From contig NZ_CALUWS010000006.1 in assembly GCF_944324525.1 (NCBI RefSeq), positions 22,151-86,150 on the forward strand: a stretch of 64,000 bases of DNA, written 5' to 3'. The notes under the pieces are model-generated. The model searched no databases, was not told the origin of the DNA, and worked only from the letters and a program-made list of their open reading frames with translations. The DNA comes from an uncultured Desulfovibrio sp. (GTDB lineage Bacteria; Desulfobacterota; Desulfovibrionia; Desulfovibrionales; Desulfovibrionaceae). How positions within the stretch are numbered: the first letter of the stretch is position 1; every line of letters starts with the position of its first letter. This document shows, one piece after another, positions 45,497-53,360 of the stretch. Position numbers and translations under genes: made by a program.

Positions 45497-46603
45497 ATGG
45501 ACAAGCGTCTCCTCAGCCATCTCAACTGGAGCCTGCTGGCCTGTACGGTGCTGCTGTTCTTTCTGGGCGTGGGCAATCTCTTTTCCGCCAGCGCCATCCG
45601 CGTGGAGGACGGACTGACCTTTTCGAGCTTCTACCAGAAACAGCTGATCTGGGGCCTGTGCGGTCTGGGCTGCATGATCGTGGCCATGTGCTTCGACTAC
45701 CGGCAGATCCGCAACCTCGCCTGGCCCTTCTGGCTGGTCTGCGTGGGGCTCCTGCTGCTCGTGCCGGTCATCGGGGTGACGACCATGGGGGCCAACCGCT
45801 GGATCTCCCTGGGCTTCATGAACCTGCAGCCGTCCGAGCCCACCAAGCTGGCGGTCCTCGTGCTGACGGCGCGCATCCTGGCCCAGCATAACCGTTCCCT
45901 GGGCTGGAAAGACTTTTTCAAGGTGCTGCTCGTGGGGCTCATCCCCTGCGCGCTCATCCTGGAACAGCCCGACCTTGGGACGGGCACGCTGGTGCTGCTC
46001 ATCATGGGCGGCATGATCCTCTTCCACGGCTTGCGCAGCTATGTGCTCAAGACCTGTCTGCTGGCGGTCCCCTGCGTAGCGGCGCTCATGTGGTTCGTGG
46101 TCATGCACGATTATCAGCGTCAGCGCATCCTGACGTTTCTGGATCCCGGTTCCGACCCGCGCGGCGCGGGCTACCATATCCTGCAGTCGCTCATCGCCAT
46201 CGGCTCGGGGCAGATGTGGGGCAAGGGCTTCACCGAAGGCACGGCAGGGAAATTGCGTTTTTTGCCGGAGCGGCATTCGGACTTTGCCGTGGCCGTTTTT
46301 GGCGAGGAATGGGGCTTTGTGGGCTGCGTTGCGCTGGTGACGCTGTTCTCCCTCTTCCTGCTGTCCATTTTTTCCACGGCCATGCAGGCCAAGGACCGCT
46401 TCGGCAGCTTGCTTGTGGTGGGGGTTTTCTTTTACTTCTTTTCACAGATCGTCATCAACATGGGCATGGTCATCGGGCTCATGCCCGTGGTGGGCATACC
46501 GCTGCCTTTCATCAGCTACGGGGGCAGCGCCACTGTGGTCAACTTTACGCTGCTGGGCATCGTGCTGAACGTGTCCATGCGGCGGTTCATGTTCAAGGGA
46601 TAA
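45497..46603 (+). CDS. rodA: Peptidoglycan glycosyltransferase RodA (SEDS)
   Basis: A 368-residue SEDS polymerase with about ten membrane helices. It builds glycan strands from lipid II as partner of PBP2. Family motifs: GANRWISLGFMNLQPSEPTKLAVL, LEQPDLGTGTLVLL, LTFLDPGSDPRGAGYH and the C-terminal GLMPVVGIPLPFISYGGS. The start follows AGGAGAGTCTC, nine bases after the PBP2 stop. The length is normal. Confidence 0.97.
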   Translation: MDKRLLSHLNWSLLACTVLLFFLGVGNLFSASAIRVEDGLTFSSFYQKQLIWGLCGLGCMIVAMCFDYRQIRNLAWPFWLVCVGLLLLVPVIGVTTMGANRWISLGFMNLQPSEPTKLAVLVLTARILAQHNRSLGWKDFFKVLLVGLIPCALILEQPDLGTGTLVLLIMGGMILFHGLRSYVLKTCLLAVPCVAALMWFVVMHDYQRQRILTFLDPGSDPRGAGYHILQSLIAIGSGQMWGKGFTEGTAGKLRFLPERHSDFAVAVFGEEWGFVGCVALVTLFSLFLLSIFSTAMQAKDRFGSLLVVGVFFYFFSQIVINMGMVIGLMPVVGIPLPFISYGGSATVVNFTLLGIVLNVSMRRFMFKG

Positions 46604-46610
46604 AACATCT

Positions 46611-46982
46611 ATGGCAAAATGGGGGTTGAGCGTGGGCAAGGATGAAATCAACGCTTTTCTTGGGGCGGGGACCGTTTACGAAGGTAAGCTGGCCTTTCAG
46701 GGCTCCGTGCGCATCGACGGGGTCTTTTCCGGCGAGATCACCAGTGACGGTACGCTCATCGTCGGCAAGGACGCGCAGATCTCCGGCACGTTCCACGTAG
46801 GGGAGCTCATGCTTTCCGGCAATATGCGCGGCGACGTGGTGGCCAAGCGGCGAGTGGTGGTGCACAGTACGGGCGTGCTGGACGGCACGCTGCACACCCC
46901 CTGTCTGCTGACGGAAGAGGGCGGCATCATCGACGGACAGATCTTCATGAAGAAGGGCGGTGCGGAAAAGCCCAAGGGCTAG
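46611..46982 (+). CDS. Bactofilin
   Basis: A 123-residue bactofilin, a small cytoskeletal protein that polymerises without nucleotide through a right-handed beta helix. The repeats with Gly at turns are visible: VRIDGVFSGEITSDGTLIVG, AQISGTFHVGELMLSGNMRG and VLDGTLHTPCLLTEEGGIIDG. It starts eight bases after rodA, at the end of the mre-rod cluster, so it is probably made with the elongasome genes. Its N-terminal WGLSVGKDEINAFLGAGTVY precedes the core and may be the membrane- or partner-binding part. Confidence 0.92.
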   Translation: MAKWGLSVGKDEINAFLGAGTVYEGKLAFQGSVRIDGVFSGEITSDGTLIVGKDAQISGTFHVGELMLSGNMRGDVVAKRRVVVHSTGVLDGTLHTPCLLTEEGGIIDGQIFMKKGGAEKPKG

Positions 46983-47151
46983 ACCGTCCTTTTCTTCCCC
47001 CTGTCCGGTACGACCGGGCCATGGCGGCCATGCGGCGGGCAGGGCCCGTCGCCGCGTGCGCCGCTTACCCTCTGACGGGGAGGCGGAGACGGCAAGGTGG
47101 GCAGCGGCACGACCAGCGGATGGACCGCCGCTGTGCCATGTGTGGCCGCAT

Positions 47152-47297
47152 TAGAGCGCCTTGTCTTTGAAAAAGATAAGACGCGAGGCGGCGACACAGC
47201 GCCGTCCGTTCAAAGTGAGCGGGAAAAACGCATTTTTTTCGCAAAACGCCAGGCCGTATGGTTTGCAACGCGGAGCGTTGCAAACTGAAAATGCTCC
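47152..47297. repeat. Family A hairpin repeat, copy A3 (reverse orientation)
   Basis: Begins TAGAGC and ends GCTC, short terminal inverted repeats. Internal order: CTTGTCTTTGAAAAAGATAAG (hairpin), GGCGGCGACACAGCGCCG, GTGAGCGGGAAAAACGC..., CCAGGCCGTATGG and GTTTGCAACGC-GGA-GCGTTGCAAAC (perfect hairpin). It is the reverse complement of the A2 order. It lies in the 700-bp gap after the bactofilin gene; 46990-47150 holds only GC-rich sequence and 47300-47430 an AT-richer stretch with nothing I recognise. Confidence 0.8.
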
Positions 47298-47495
47298 AGG
47301 GCCTGTTGATATGAATTTTATAAACAATTCCAATAGATAAGCTAAGAAAGTCGTTCACGCGCCAGTTGTCATTGGGGCGGGGGGCTTCGCGTTCCTGACT
47401 CTACTCCCGGTAAAAGTGAGCTGGGGAGGGGGGAAGGATGACGAGAATGCTTTTTTCGCTTTGCTGCAAAAAGGTTGGGCCCTCCCGCGCCGGCG

Positions 47496-47637
47496 GCGAC
47501 CAAAGGCGGCCCCGAAGGGCCGTGCCCGTTAGGCCGCAAGGCCTTACGGGCATCGACAGCAGAGCGCGACCGAAAGGCGGCCCCGAAGGGCCGTGCCCGT
47601 TAGGCCGCAAGGCCTTACGGGCATCGACAGCAGAGCG
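47496..47637. repeat. Two tandem 70-bp units with GCAA-loop hairpins
   Basis: Unit 1 is 47496-47565 and unit 2 is 47566-47635, identical apart from one base near the start. Each contains GGCCCCGAAGGGCC and the hairpin TGCCCGTTAGGCC-GCAA-GGCCTTACGGGCA, a 12-bp stem closed by a GCAA tetraloop, and ends CATCGACAGCAGAGCG. The flanking sequence contains family B-like GGGCCCTCCC and CCCTTCTCCCC tracts. A fragment of the unit is at 39469. Confidence 0.85.
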
Positions 47638-47682
47638 AGGGCTTCCCTTCTCCCCAACAAACGCAAATAGCGCCACCAGGCT

Positions 47683-48771
47683 CTAGTCGTCGAGCACGCG
47701 CAGGGGCAGTCCCGGGGCTAGTCGCACGATGCCTTCCACCACCACGCGGTCGCCTTCCTTGAGCTCGCCCTCCACGACGCTGTTCCCCTCATGCTCGAAA
47801 AGGACGCGCACCTTGCGCAGCACGGCGGTGTCGTCAGGCCCGGCAAGATAGAGATAGGCGCCGTCCCGACCGGACTGGACGGCGGTGCTGGGCACGGTGA
47901 GCGCGTTCTCCGCCCGGCCCAGCGGCAGATCGACGGTGACGAACTGCCCCGGCCACAGGCTGTGGTCCTCGTTGGCAAAGGTGCCGCGCAGGCGGATGGT
48001 GCCGGTGCGGGTGTCCACTTCGTTGTCCACGAGCGTCAGCAGGCCGCGTTCGGGCTTGCCGCCCGTAGGTGTGGCGGTAAAGTGGACGGGCCCCTGCCGC
48101 ATGCGGTCGAGGATGACGGAAAGGTGCACTTCCGGGACGGAAAAGGTCACGTAAATGGGCGAGAGCGTGGCGATGGTGACCACAGGAGTGGAGGCATTGC
48201 CCTGCACCATGTTGCCCTTGTCCACGGCAAGCGCGCCCACACGTCCGCTGATGGGGGCGGTAACCCGGCAGTAGGAGAGATCGAGCTCCGCGCTTTCCAC
48301 GGCGGCCTTGTCCGACTGTACGGTGGCCTTGAGCGCGGCGGCCTCGGTGGCCGTCTGCTCATAGGATTCGCGGCTCACATAGCCGCCGCCCACCAGTTTG
48401 CCGTAACGGCCTCGGTCGTCGAGGGCCTTGTTGAGCTGCGCCTGCGACTTGGCCAGCAGGCCGCGCTTTTCGCGCAGCACCGCTTCAAAGGGGCGGGTGT
48501 CGATGGTGATGAGCGGATCGCCGGCCTTGACGTTCTGGCCCTCGGTAAAATGGACTTCACGGATCTCTCCGGTGACGCGCGGCGTGACGGCCACCGTGGC
48601 CGAGGCCTTGACGTTGCCCACCACATGCAGGAGGCGGGGCAGGCTCTGACGCGCCACAGGGCGCACATGTACAGGGGCCGCCAGGGCCGCCTTGTCCGTA
48701 TTCTTGTCGCCGGAGCAGGCAGGCAGGAGCAGCAGACCGGCGGCGAGGAGGGGGAGACAGAGTTTTCGCAT
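47683..48771 (-). CDS. Orphan RND-type periplasmic adaptor lipoprotein
   Basis: A 362-residue membrane-fusion protein of the AcrA/MdtA type. The N-terminus is a lipoprotein signal (LLAAGLLLLPAC, Cys19). The lipoyl half-motifs flank an alpha-hairpin: VTGEIREVHFTEGQNVKAGD and SYCRVTAPISGRVGALAVDKGNMV. The beta-barrel and membrane-proximal parts follow (GTIRLRGTFANEDHSLWPGQ). Such adaptors normally sit next to an RND pump gene and often an outer-membrane channel; neither is present here, so it must serve a pump encoded elsewhere or be a relic. The frame is intact. Confidence 0.88.
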   Translation of the reverse strand: MRKLCLPLLAAGLLLLPACSGDKNTDKAALAAPVHVRPVARQSLPRLLHVVGNVKASATVAVTPRVTGEIREVHFTEGQNVKAGDPLITIDTRPFEAVLREKRGLLAKSQAQLNKALDDRGRYGKLVGGGYVSRESYEQTATEAAALKATVQSDKAAVESAELDLSYCRVTAPISGRVGALAVDKGNMVQGNASTPVVTIATLSPIYVTFSVPEVHLSVILDRMRQGPVHFTATPTGGKPERGLLTLVDNEVDTRTGTIRLRGTFANEDHSLWPGQFVTVDLPLGRAENALTVPSTAVQSGRDGAYLYLAGPDDTAVLRKVRVLFEHEGNSVVEGELKEGDRVVVEGIVRLAPGLPLRVLDD

Positions 48772-48869
48772 GGCATTCCTCGAATGCCGTCAGCCTGCCT
48801 TATGCGCCTGCCGACGTCAAGGGCGGGCGTCGGCCGTCCGGCGTCGGCCCGGCGGCGCGAAGACAGGCG

Positions 48870-48895
48870 AAAAAAAAGCCCCGCCGAAGCGGGGC
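48870..48895 (-). terminator. Rho-independent terminator of the Skp-like gene
   Basis: On the minus strand GCCCCGC, loop TTCG, GCGGGGC and then eight T. It starts 23 bp after the stop at 48918. Confidence 0.9.
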
Positions 48896-48917
48896 CGCGT
48901 AAGCGTGGGGACTGCCG

Positions 48918-49514
48918 TTATTCAGCAGCCTTGTCCTTCTTGCCGTCCTTCTTGTCCGCCGCGGCGTCCTTGGCGGCTTCCTTCTTGTCGCCGGCCGGTT
49001 CGTCCGCCTTGGGGCCTTCATCGGCAGGGGCATCCAGAGGAGCGAAGTTGACCTTCTGCTTGTTCATTTCCACCAGCAGGTCGTTGGTCACGTCCAGCTT
49101 TTCATCATAGGAGGACAGGGTCTCCGCGCTGAGCAGGACATCATAGCCCTTGGCCTTGCGGAATTCATCCATGACGCGCTTGGTGACGTTCTGCAGCTGG
49201 AAGAGCACGTTCTGCTGCTCTTCGCCCATCTGCTGCTCGGCACTCATGTACACGGTCTGGAGCTGCCGCTGGAGCTGCTCGTTTTCCGGGTCCTTTTCCA
49301 GTTTGGCCTGGATGTCGTCAAGCTGTTTCTGGATGCCCGCCCGCATGTCTTCAAGATATTTGATGCCCGCCTTGCCGGCTTCGCTGTCACGCATGACGCG
49401 CACGAGATCCACGACGGCGATGCTGGGGCCGGAGGCCTTTTCCTCTCCCTGCTGGCAGGCGGCGCACAGCAGGCTCAGCAGCAGGAGCGGAACCGCCATA
49501 AAACGAATACGCAT
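48918..49514 (-). CDS. OmpH/Skp-like lipoprotein
   Basis: A 198-residue protein with a lipoprotein signal (LLLLSLLCAAC, Cys18-20) in place of the usual Skp signal peptide. The OmpH-type body starts IAVVDLVRVMRDSEAGKAG and continues as a long helical hairpin (about 50-130) with heptad-like repeats. The last 35 residues are Lys/Ala/Asp-rich. Skp proteins hold unfolded outer-membrane proteins in the periplasm, but a membrane-anchored version is unusual. It starts at 49514 after GAGGAG. It is 146 bp upstream of the efflux adaptor on the same strand, with a terminator between. Confidence 0.8.
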   Translation of the reverse strand: MRIRFMAVPLLLLSLLCAACQQGEEKASGPSIAVVDLVRVMRDSEAGKAGIKYLEDMRAGIQKQLDDIQAKLEKDPENEQLQRQLQTVYMSAEQQMGEEQQNVLFQLQNVTKRVMDEFRKAKGYDVLLSAETLSSYDEKLDVTNDLLVEMNKQKVNFAPLDAPADEGPKADEPAGDKKEAAKDAAADKKDGKKDKAAE

Positions 49515-49684
49515 GTAGATTCTCCTCTCGCAACGGATGGCCGTTGACGAAATAATTTTTGTAGAGCGGTATGCTACGTTTTTTCGGCAGCCGGCACAAG
49601 CTCTTTTTCCCACGCGCGGGGAGATAGTCCGTGATTGCGAGTCAGGGCGCAGCCGTGTACACTGCCCGAAAAAAAGGACAGCCC

Positions 49685-50590
49685 ATGCACCAACCTTCCA
49701 CGCTTCAGACTCCGGCCATGCAGCGCCTCGACAGCGTTGCGGAGCGTCTTTGCCACGAGGATTCCCTTTCCCGCGTCTGGCATTGTCCGGCCAAGGGCGC
49801 GCCCATGCCGTCCCTGACGATGCTCAGGGAGATCATGGATCGCCTGAGCGCCGCGCTTTTTCCCGGCTATTTCGGGGTGGAGCCTCTGCGCGAAAGCCTG
49901 CGCTACCACCTTTCGGCCAATCTGGACAGCATCTACCGCCTGCTGGGCGGGCAGATCCTTTGCGGCAAGTGCTTTTCCTGCGACGGCACGCAGGGCACCT
50001 GCGAGCAGTGCCGCGAGGACAGCCGCGAGCTGGCGCTTTCCTTCATGGACAGGCTGCCCCACATCCGTTCCCTGCTGGCGGGCGACGCCCAGGCCGCCTA
50101 TGAAGGCGACCCCGCGGCCACCAGTCCCGGCGAAGCCATCTTTTGCTATCCTTCCATGCACACCATGCTCCATCACCGCATAGCCCACGAGCTCTATGCG
50201 CTGCGGGTGCCGCTGGTGCCGCGCATCATTTCCGAGATGGCGCATTCGCAGACGGGCATCGACATCCATCCCGGCGCGACCATCGGCGAGGATTTCTTCA
50301 TCGACCACGGCACCGGCGTGGTCATCGGGGAGACCTGCATCATCGGCCGCAGCTGCCGTCTCTACCAGGGGGTGACGCTGGGGGCGCTCTCCTTCCCCAA
50401 GAATGAGGACGGCACCCTGACCAAGGGCATCGCCCGCCATCCCATCCTGGAAGACAACGTGACCGTCTATGCGGGAGCCACCATCCTGGGCCGCGTGACC
50501 GTGGGCCGGGGCGCTGTCATCGGCGGCAACGTCTGGATCACCGGCGACGTGCCCGCCGGCGCCAAGGTGGCGCAGGAGCGGCCACGATAG
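49685..50590 (+). CDS. cysE: Serine O-acetyltransferase with cysteine-rich insert
   Basis: A 301-residue SAT (EpsC/SrpH type), making O-acetylserine for cysteine synthesis. The N-terminal helical part is followed by the left-handed beta helix with THLHPGA-like SQTGIDIHPGATIGEDFFID, then HGTGVVIGET and the later GVTLGALSFPKN and NVTVYAGATILG repeats. Around residues 95-112 there is CGKCFSCDGTQGTCEQC, five cysteines in CX2CX2C...CX2C spacing, not found in the E. coli enzyme and suggestive of a metal site or redox switch. The start at 49685 follows AAAAAGGACAGCCC. Confidence 0.9.
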   Translation: MHQPSTLQTPAMQRLDSVAERLCHEDSLSRVWHCPAKGAPMPSLTMLREIMDRLSAALFPGYFGVEPLRESLRYHLSANLDSIYRLLGGQILCGKCFSCDGTQGTCEQCREDSRELALSFMDRLPHIRSLLAGDAQAAYEGDPAATSPGEAIFCYPSMHTMLHHRIAHELYALRVPLVPRIISEMAHSQTGIDIHPGATIGEDFFIDHGTGVVIGETCIIGRSCRLYQGVTLGALSFPKNEDGTLTKGIARHPILEDNVTVYAGATILGRVTVGRGAVIGGNVWITGDVPAGAKVAQERPR

Positions 50591-50649
50591 GGCGGGCCCA
50601 TGCCGTCCGGCAGGGGGCGTCCACAGAGCGCGGGATGACGGAGGAAGGG

Positions 50650-50769
50650 ATGCGTTACGCCATGATCCTGATCTGCTGCCTGCTCATGCTGGCGGGCGGC
50701 TGCGGCGTCAAGGTGACGGCCAGAGGGCAGATGGAGGGCGGCGTCGGCGTGGGACAGGGGCTGCGATAG
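50650..50769 (+). CDS. Small lipoprotein (39 residues)
   Basis: ATG at 50650 after ACGGAGGAAGGG. The product is a signal peptide with a lipobox (MRYAMILICCLLMLAGGC, Cys18) and only 21 residues after it, rich in Gly (GGVGVGQGLR). It is too short for most gene callers. Its stop TAG (50767-50769) is also the first three bases of repeat A8 (TAGAGC). A strong ribosome-binding site and a clean lipobox support it; the function is unknown. Confidence 0.6.
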   Translation: MRYAMILICCLLMLAGGCGVKVTARGQMEGGVGVGQGLR

Positions 50770-50918
50770 AGCAATTCCACATTGAAAATGGGGATTGCTC
50801 TGGTAGTCGCGAGAGCGACTACCCGCAAGCGAACACACGGAAAAACCCCGCTTTTTCCGTCGTGTGAGGGCAGCGTCAGCATTGAAATGGGACACGATTT
50901 CCATGCGAATCCGCTCTA
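50767..50918. repeat. Family A-related hairpin repeat, copy A8
   Basis: TAGAGC at 50767 and GCTCTA at 50913 are perfect terminal inverted repeats of a 152-bp element. Inside are three hairpins: GAGCAAT...ATTGCTC, GTAGTCGC-GAGA-GCGACTAC and ACACACGGAAAAA...TTTTTCCGTCGTGT. The middle parts differ from A2-A5, so it is a subfamily. Its left end supplies the stop of the small lipoprotein gene. The gap from 50919 to 51054 holds nothing else that I recognise. Confidence 0.75.
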
Positions 50919-51054
50919 GGGCGGGCCGCCGCCGTCGCTCCCGCTGCCGCGTCTTGCGGTCCGCAACAGAAAACTGGGCATCGACGCGCCGGTCCGCCTT
51001 CAGGCGAAGAGGGCCGGCCGGTGCCGCAAGCATGCTCCATACGGGGAGGCAAGC

Positions 51055-52329
51055 GTGAGAACCGTGCTTCAGGGCGGCGCCGTGGTGCGCCCGGACGGCG
51101 TCTTTGCCGCGGATATTTCCTTTGAGAACGGCCGGATCCTGGAAATAGGGGAGCGTCTGCCCGCTGACGGGGCCGACGTGGTGGACGCCTCGGGCTGCTA
51201 TGTGCTGCCCGGCGCGGTGGATGTGCTGGTGCACTGCCTGCCTGAGCATCTGGAAGCCACCGGGTACGCGGCCGCGCAGGGCGGGACGACCTGTCATGGC
51301 TGGGCCGCGCCCGCAGGCTGCGCAGGGCGGGACGTGCCCGCGCAACTGCCGGTGGATATGGTGCGTCTTGCGCCTCTGGAGGAAGAGGGGAGCACGGCTT
51401 TCCCCCTGCGGCTGCTGGATGCCCTGCGTCTGGAGACGTCCGGCACTGCCGCCGCGCTGCGCGAGGCGGCCCGATCCGGCGCAAGCGTGCTGCTGCGTCC
51501 CGAGCTGCCCGGCCTGTCTCGTTTTCTGGAAGAAGAGCTGCGGGCGGCGGGCCGCACGGCGGTCAGCAACTGGGCGGCCGCCGCGCCGGAATATGTGGAG
51601 GAGGAGGCCGCGCGCCTGGCCCTTTCGCTGGCGCGGGCGGCAGATTGCCGCCTGGCCCTGCTGCCGCTGTCCTCCGGCGGTTCGCTGGAGGCGGTGCGTC
51701 TTGCCCGGCAGCGCCGGCAGCCCGTATGGGCGGCCACCAGTCCGCAATATCTCCTGCTGGACGAGACCGCCTATGAGGAAGGCGCGGCGGAAGGCCTGAA
51801 GTACGCCATGCGCCCGCCGCTGCGTGCGGCGGAACAGGCTGCCCGCCTGTGGGACGCTCTGGCCGCGGGCCTGCTGGATGCCGTGACGTCCGACCATCAC
51901 GATGCGACCTTTGCCGCCAAGTGGGAGGCCGGCGCCGCCGATGCCTTTGCCTGCCCGGCGGGCATCCCGGGGGTGGAAACGCGTCTGCCGCTGCTGTTCT
52001 CGGAAGGGGTGCTCAAAGGGCGTCTGACCCTGCCCCGCTTCGTGCAGTGCCTGTGCGGCAATCCCGCGCAGCTCTTGGGGCTCGGGCAGCGCAAGGGGGA
52101 TCTGCGTCCCGGCTTCGACGCGGACATCTGCCTGCTGGACCCCTCGGAGGAGCGGCTGCTCACGGCGCGGCGGCTGCATCAGGGCGACTACACGCCTTTC
52201 GAGGGGTTGAGCGTGCGCGGCTGGCCGCGGACGGTCTGGCTGCGCGGGAACCGCCTGTCCGTGGACGGCCGCGAAGCGAACCCGGCCCGCACCCGGCACG
52301 GGATGTGGCTTTCCGGCGGCGCGGACTGA
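51055..52329 (+). CDS. Dihydropyrimidinase-like pseudoenzyme lacking metal ligands
   Basis: A 424-residue protein with the overall plan of cyclic amidohydrolases (dihydropyrimidinase/dihydroorotase branch): an N-terminal composite domain, LPGAVDVLVHC at 51-61, SPQYLLLDETAYEE at about 219, MRPPLR, TSDHHD near 278-283 and CGNPAQLLGL. The metal site is broken. The HxH reads LVH (Leu58), the HAEN region reads AVSNWAAA, the VHVSS region reads LLPLSS, and no lysine is evident at the carboxylated position (ASVLLRPEL). Only the Asp of SDHHD clearly remains. There are no frameshifts or stops. It starts with GTG at 51055 after GGGGAGGC. The role is unknown; a scaffold or ligand-sensing job is possible. 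Confidence 0.75.
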   Translation: MRTVLQGGAVVRPDGVFAADISFENGRILEIGERLPADGADVVDASGCYVLPGAVDVLVHCLPEHLEATGYAAAQGGTTCHGWAAPAGCAGRDVPAQLPVDMVRLAPLEEEGSTAFPLRLLDALRLETSGTAAALREAARSGASVLLRPELPGLSRFLEEELRAAGRTAVSNWAAAAPEYVEEEAARLALSLARAADCRLALLPLSSGGSLEAVRLARQRRQPVWAATSPQYLLLDETAYEEGAAEGLKYAMRPPLRAAEQAARLWDALAAGLLDAVTSDHHDATFAAKWEAGAADAFACPAGIPGVETRLPLLFSEGVLKGRLTLPRFVQCLCGNPAQLLGLGQRKGDLRPGFDADICLLDPSEERLLTARRLHQGDYTPFEGLSVRGWPRTVWLRGNRLSVDGREANPARTRHGMWLSGGAD

Positions 52330-52340
52330 CCATATTTGAC

Positions 52341-52369
52341 TTGGCAGACGGGGCGAGGACGCGTATAAC
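52341..52369 (+). promoter_or_regulatory. Promoter of the MarC-family gene
   Basis: TTGGCA (52341-52346), a 17-base spacer and TATAAC (52364-52369), 150 bp before the ATG at 52522. The long leader holds no structure that I recognise. Confidence 0.6.
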
Positions 52370-52521
52370 GCGCCTCACCGGAGGCAATTGTGCGAAATGG
52401 CGGCGCTGCGCACGCCGTACAAGCCCCGCGCATCGCTTCCGGTGACGGCTGGGGCTGCGCTGCGGTCCCGCACTGCCGGTCAGCAGGAACAGTCTTTTTT
52501 GCGCACAGGGGTTTCAGGTTC

Positions 52522-53127
52522 ATGGATCAGAACATCATCAGCGAGGTGGTCAGCACCACCATCAAGATCTACGCCATGATGACGCCGCCTGCCGTGCTCA
52601 GCGCCTTCATCAGCGGCACCAAGGATTACGACAAACGCCGCAAGACGGCCACGGCCATCAAGACCTCAGCGGCGGCCTTCATCATCGGGCTGGTCCTCTA
52701 TCTTTTCGGAGCGCATATCTTTGCGCTCTTTGGTTTTACGCTGGATGCCTTCCGCATCGGATCGGGCGTGCTGCTCTTCCTGACGGCCGTTTCCCTCATG
52801 GGCGAGGAGAAGGACAAGGACCACACCCAGAAGGAAGGGGACATAAGCGTGGTGCCGCTGGCCATCCCCCTCTGCATGGGGCCTGCCTCCATCGGCGCCA
52901 TCATGGTCATCGGCGCATCGGCCAGCACGCTGCGTGAGATCCTGGTGGGCGTGATCTCCCTCCTTTTCGCCGCGCTGGGGATCTTTCTCATGCTGCTCAT
53001 GTCCCACAGCGTGGAGCGCGTGCTGCACAAGACCGGCATCGCCGTGCTGGCCAAGCTGACGGGCCTGCTGCTGGCGGCCATCGCCGCACAGGTGATCTTT
53101 ACGGGGATGAAGGCCTTTTTGAATTAG
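52522..53127 (+). CDS. MarC-family inner-membrane protein
   Basis: A 201-residue protein with six predicted helices. MMTPPAVLSAFISGTKDYDK and VVPLAIPLCMGPASIGAIMV are the two half-repeats, each with the PP/GP motif of the MarC (UPF0056) family. Despite the name the family has no confirmed role in drug resistance; amino-acid export has been proposed for some relatives. It starts at 52522 after a weak ribosome-binding site. It lies between the broken dihydropyrimidinase-like gene and the purine-permease operon. Confidence 0.85.
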   Translation: MDQNIISEVVSTTIKIYAMMTPPAVLSAFISGTKDYDKRRKTATAIKTSAAAFIIGLVLYLFGAHIFALFGFTLDAFRIGSGVLLFLTAVSLMGEEKDKDHTQKEGDISVVPLAIPLCMGPASIGAIMVIGASASTLREILVGVISLLFAALGIFLMLLMSHSVERVLHKTGIAVLAKLTGLLLAAIAAQVIFTGMKAFLN

Positions 53128-53177
53128 GGCCTGTCCACACTATTCGTTGCCTGTTTGGGGGAAGGGTCCTTCCCTCA
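53125..53177. repeat. Family B hairpin repeat, short copy B5
   Basis: TAGGGCCTGTCCACACTATT, then a GTTTGGGGGAAGGG-TCC-TTCCCTC hairpin. The TAG is the stop codon of the MarC gene. The start TAGGGCCTGTC also opens copy B7 at 63838, again at a stop codon. The rest of the gap to 53360 contains a small GGATG...CATCC stem (53307-53339) directly before the permease ribosome-binding site. Confidence 0.6.
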
Positions 53178-53360
53178 GGATACGCCACGCCGAGTGGCGG
53201 CAGGTTCCCCCCGCCTGCCGTACCGGGCTCCCCGGACAGGATGTCCAGACACGATCGACCTGCCGCCGGCGTGCAGCGCGGCAACGGGCGAACTCCCTAA
53301 AAATGCGGATGGCTTGGCGTGCACGGCAAGAGCACATCCGGCAAGGAGAGCATACGGCCC

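Noticed and set aside
47496-47637. CRISPR-like direct repeats
   Set aside because: Only two 70-bp units, contiguous without spacers, and no cas genes. It is a tandem duplication.
53181-53360. Purine riboswitch before the AzgA-type permease
   Set aside because: No conserved purine-riboswitch core (TATA...three-way junction) is visible; only a short GGATG/CATCC stem and generic GC-rich sequence.
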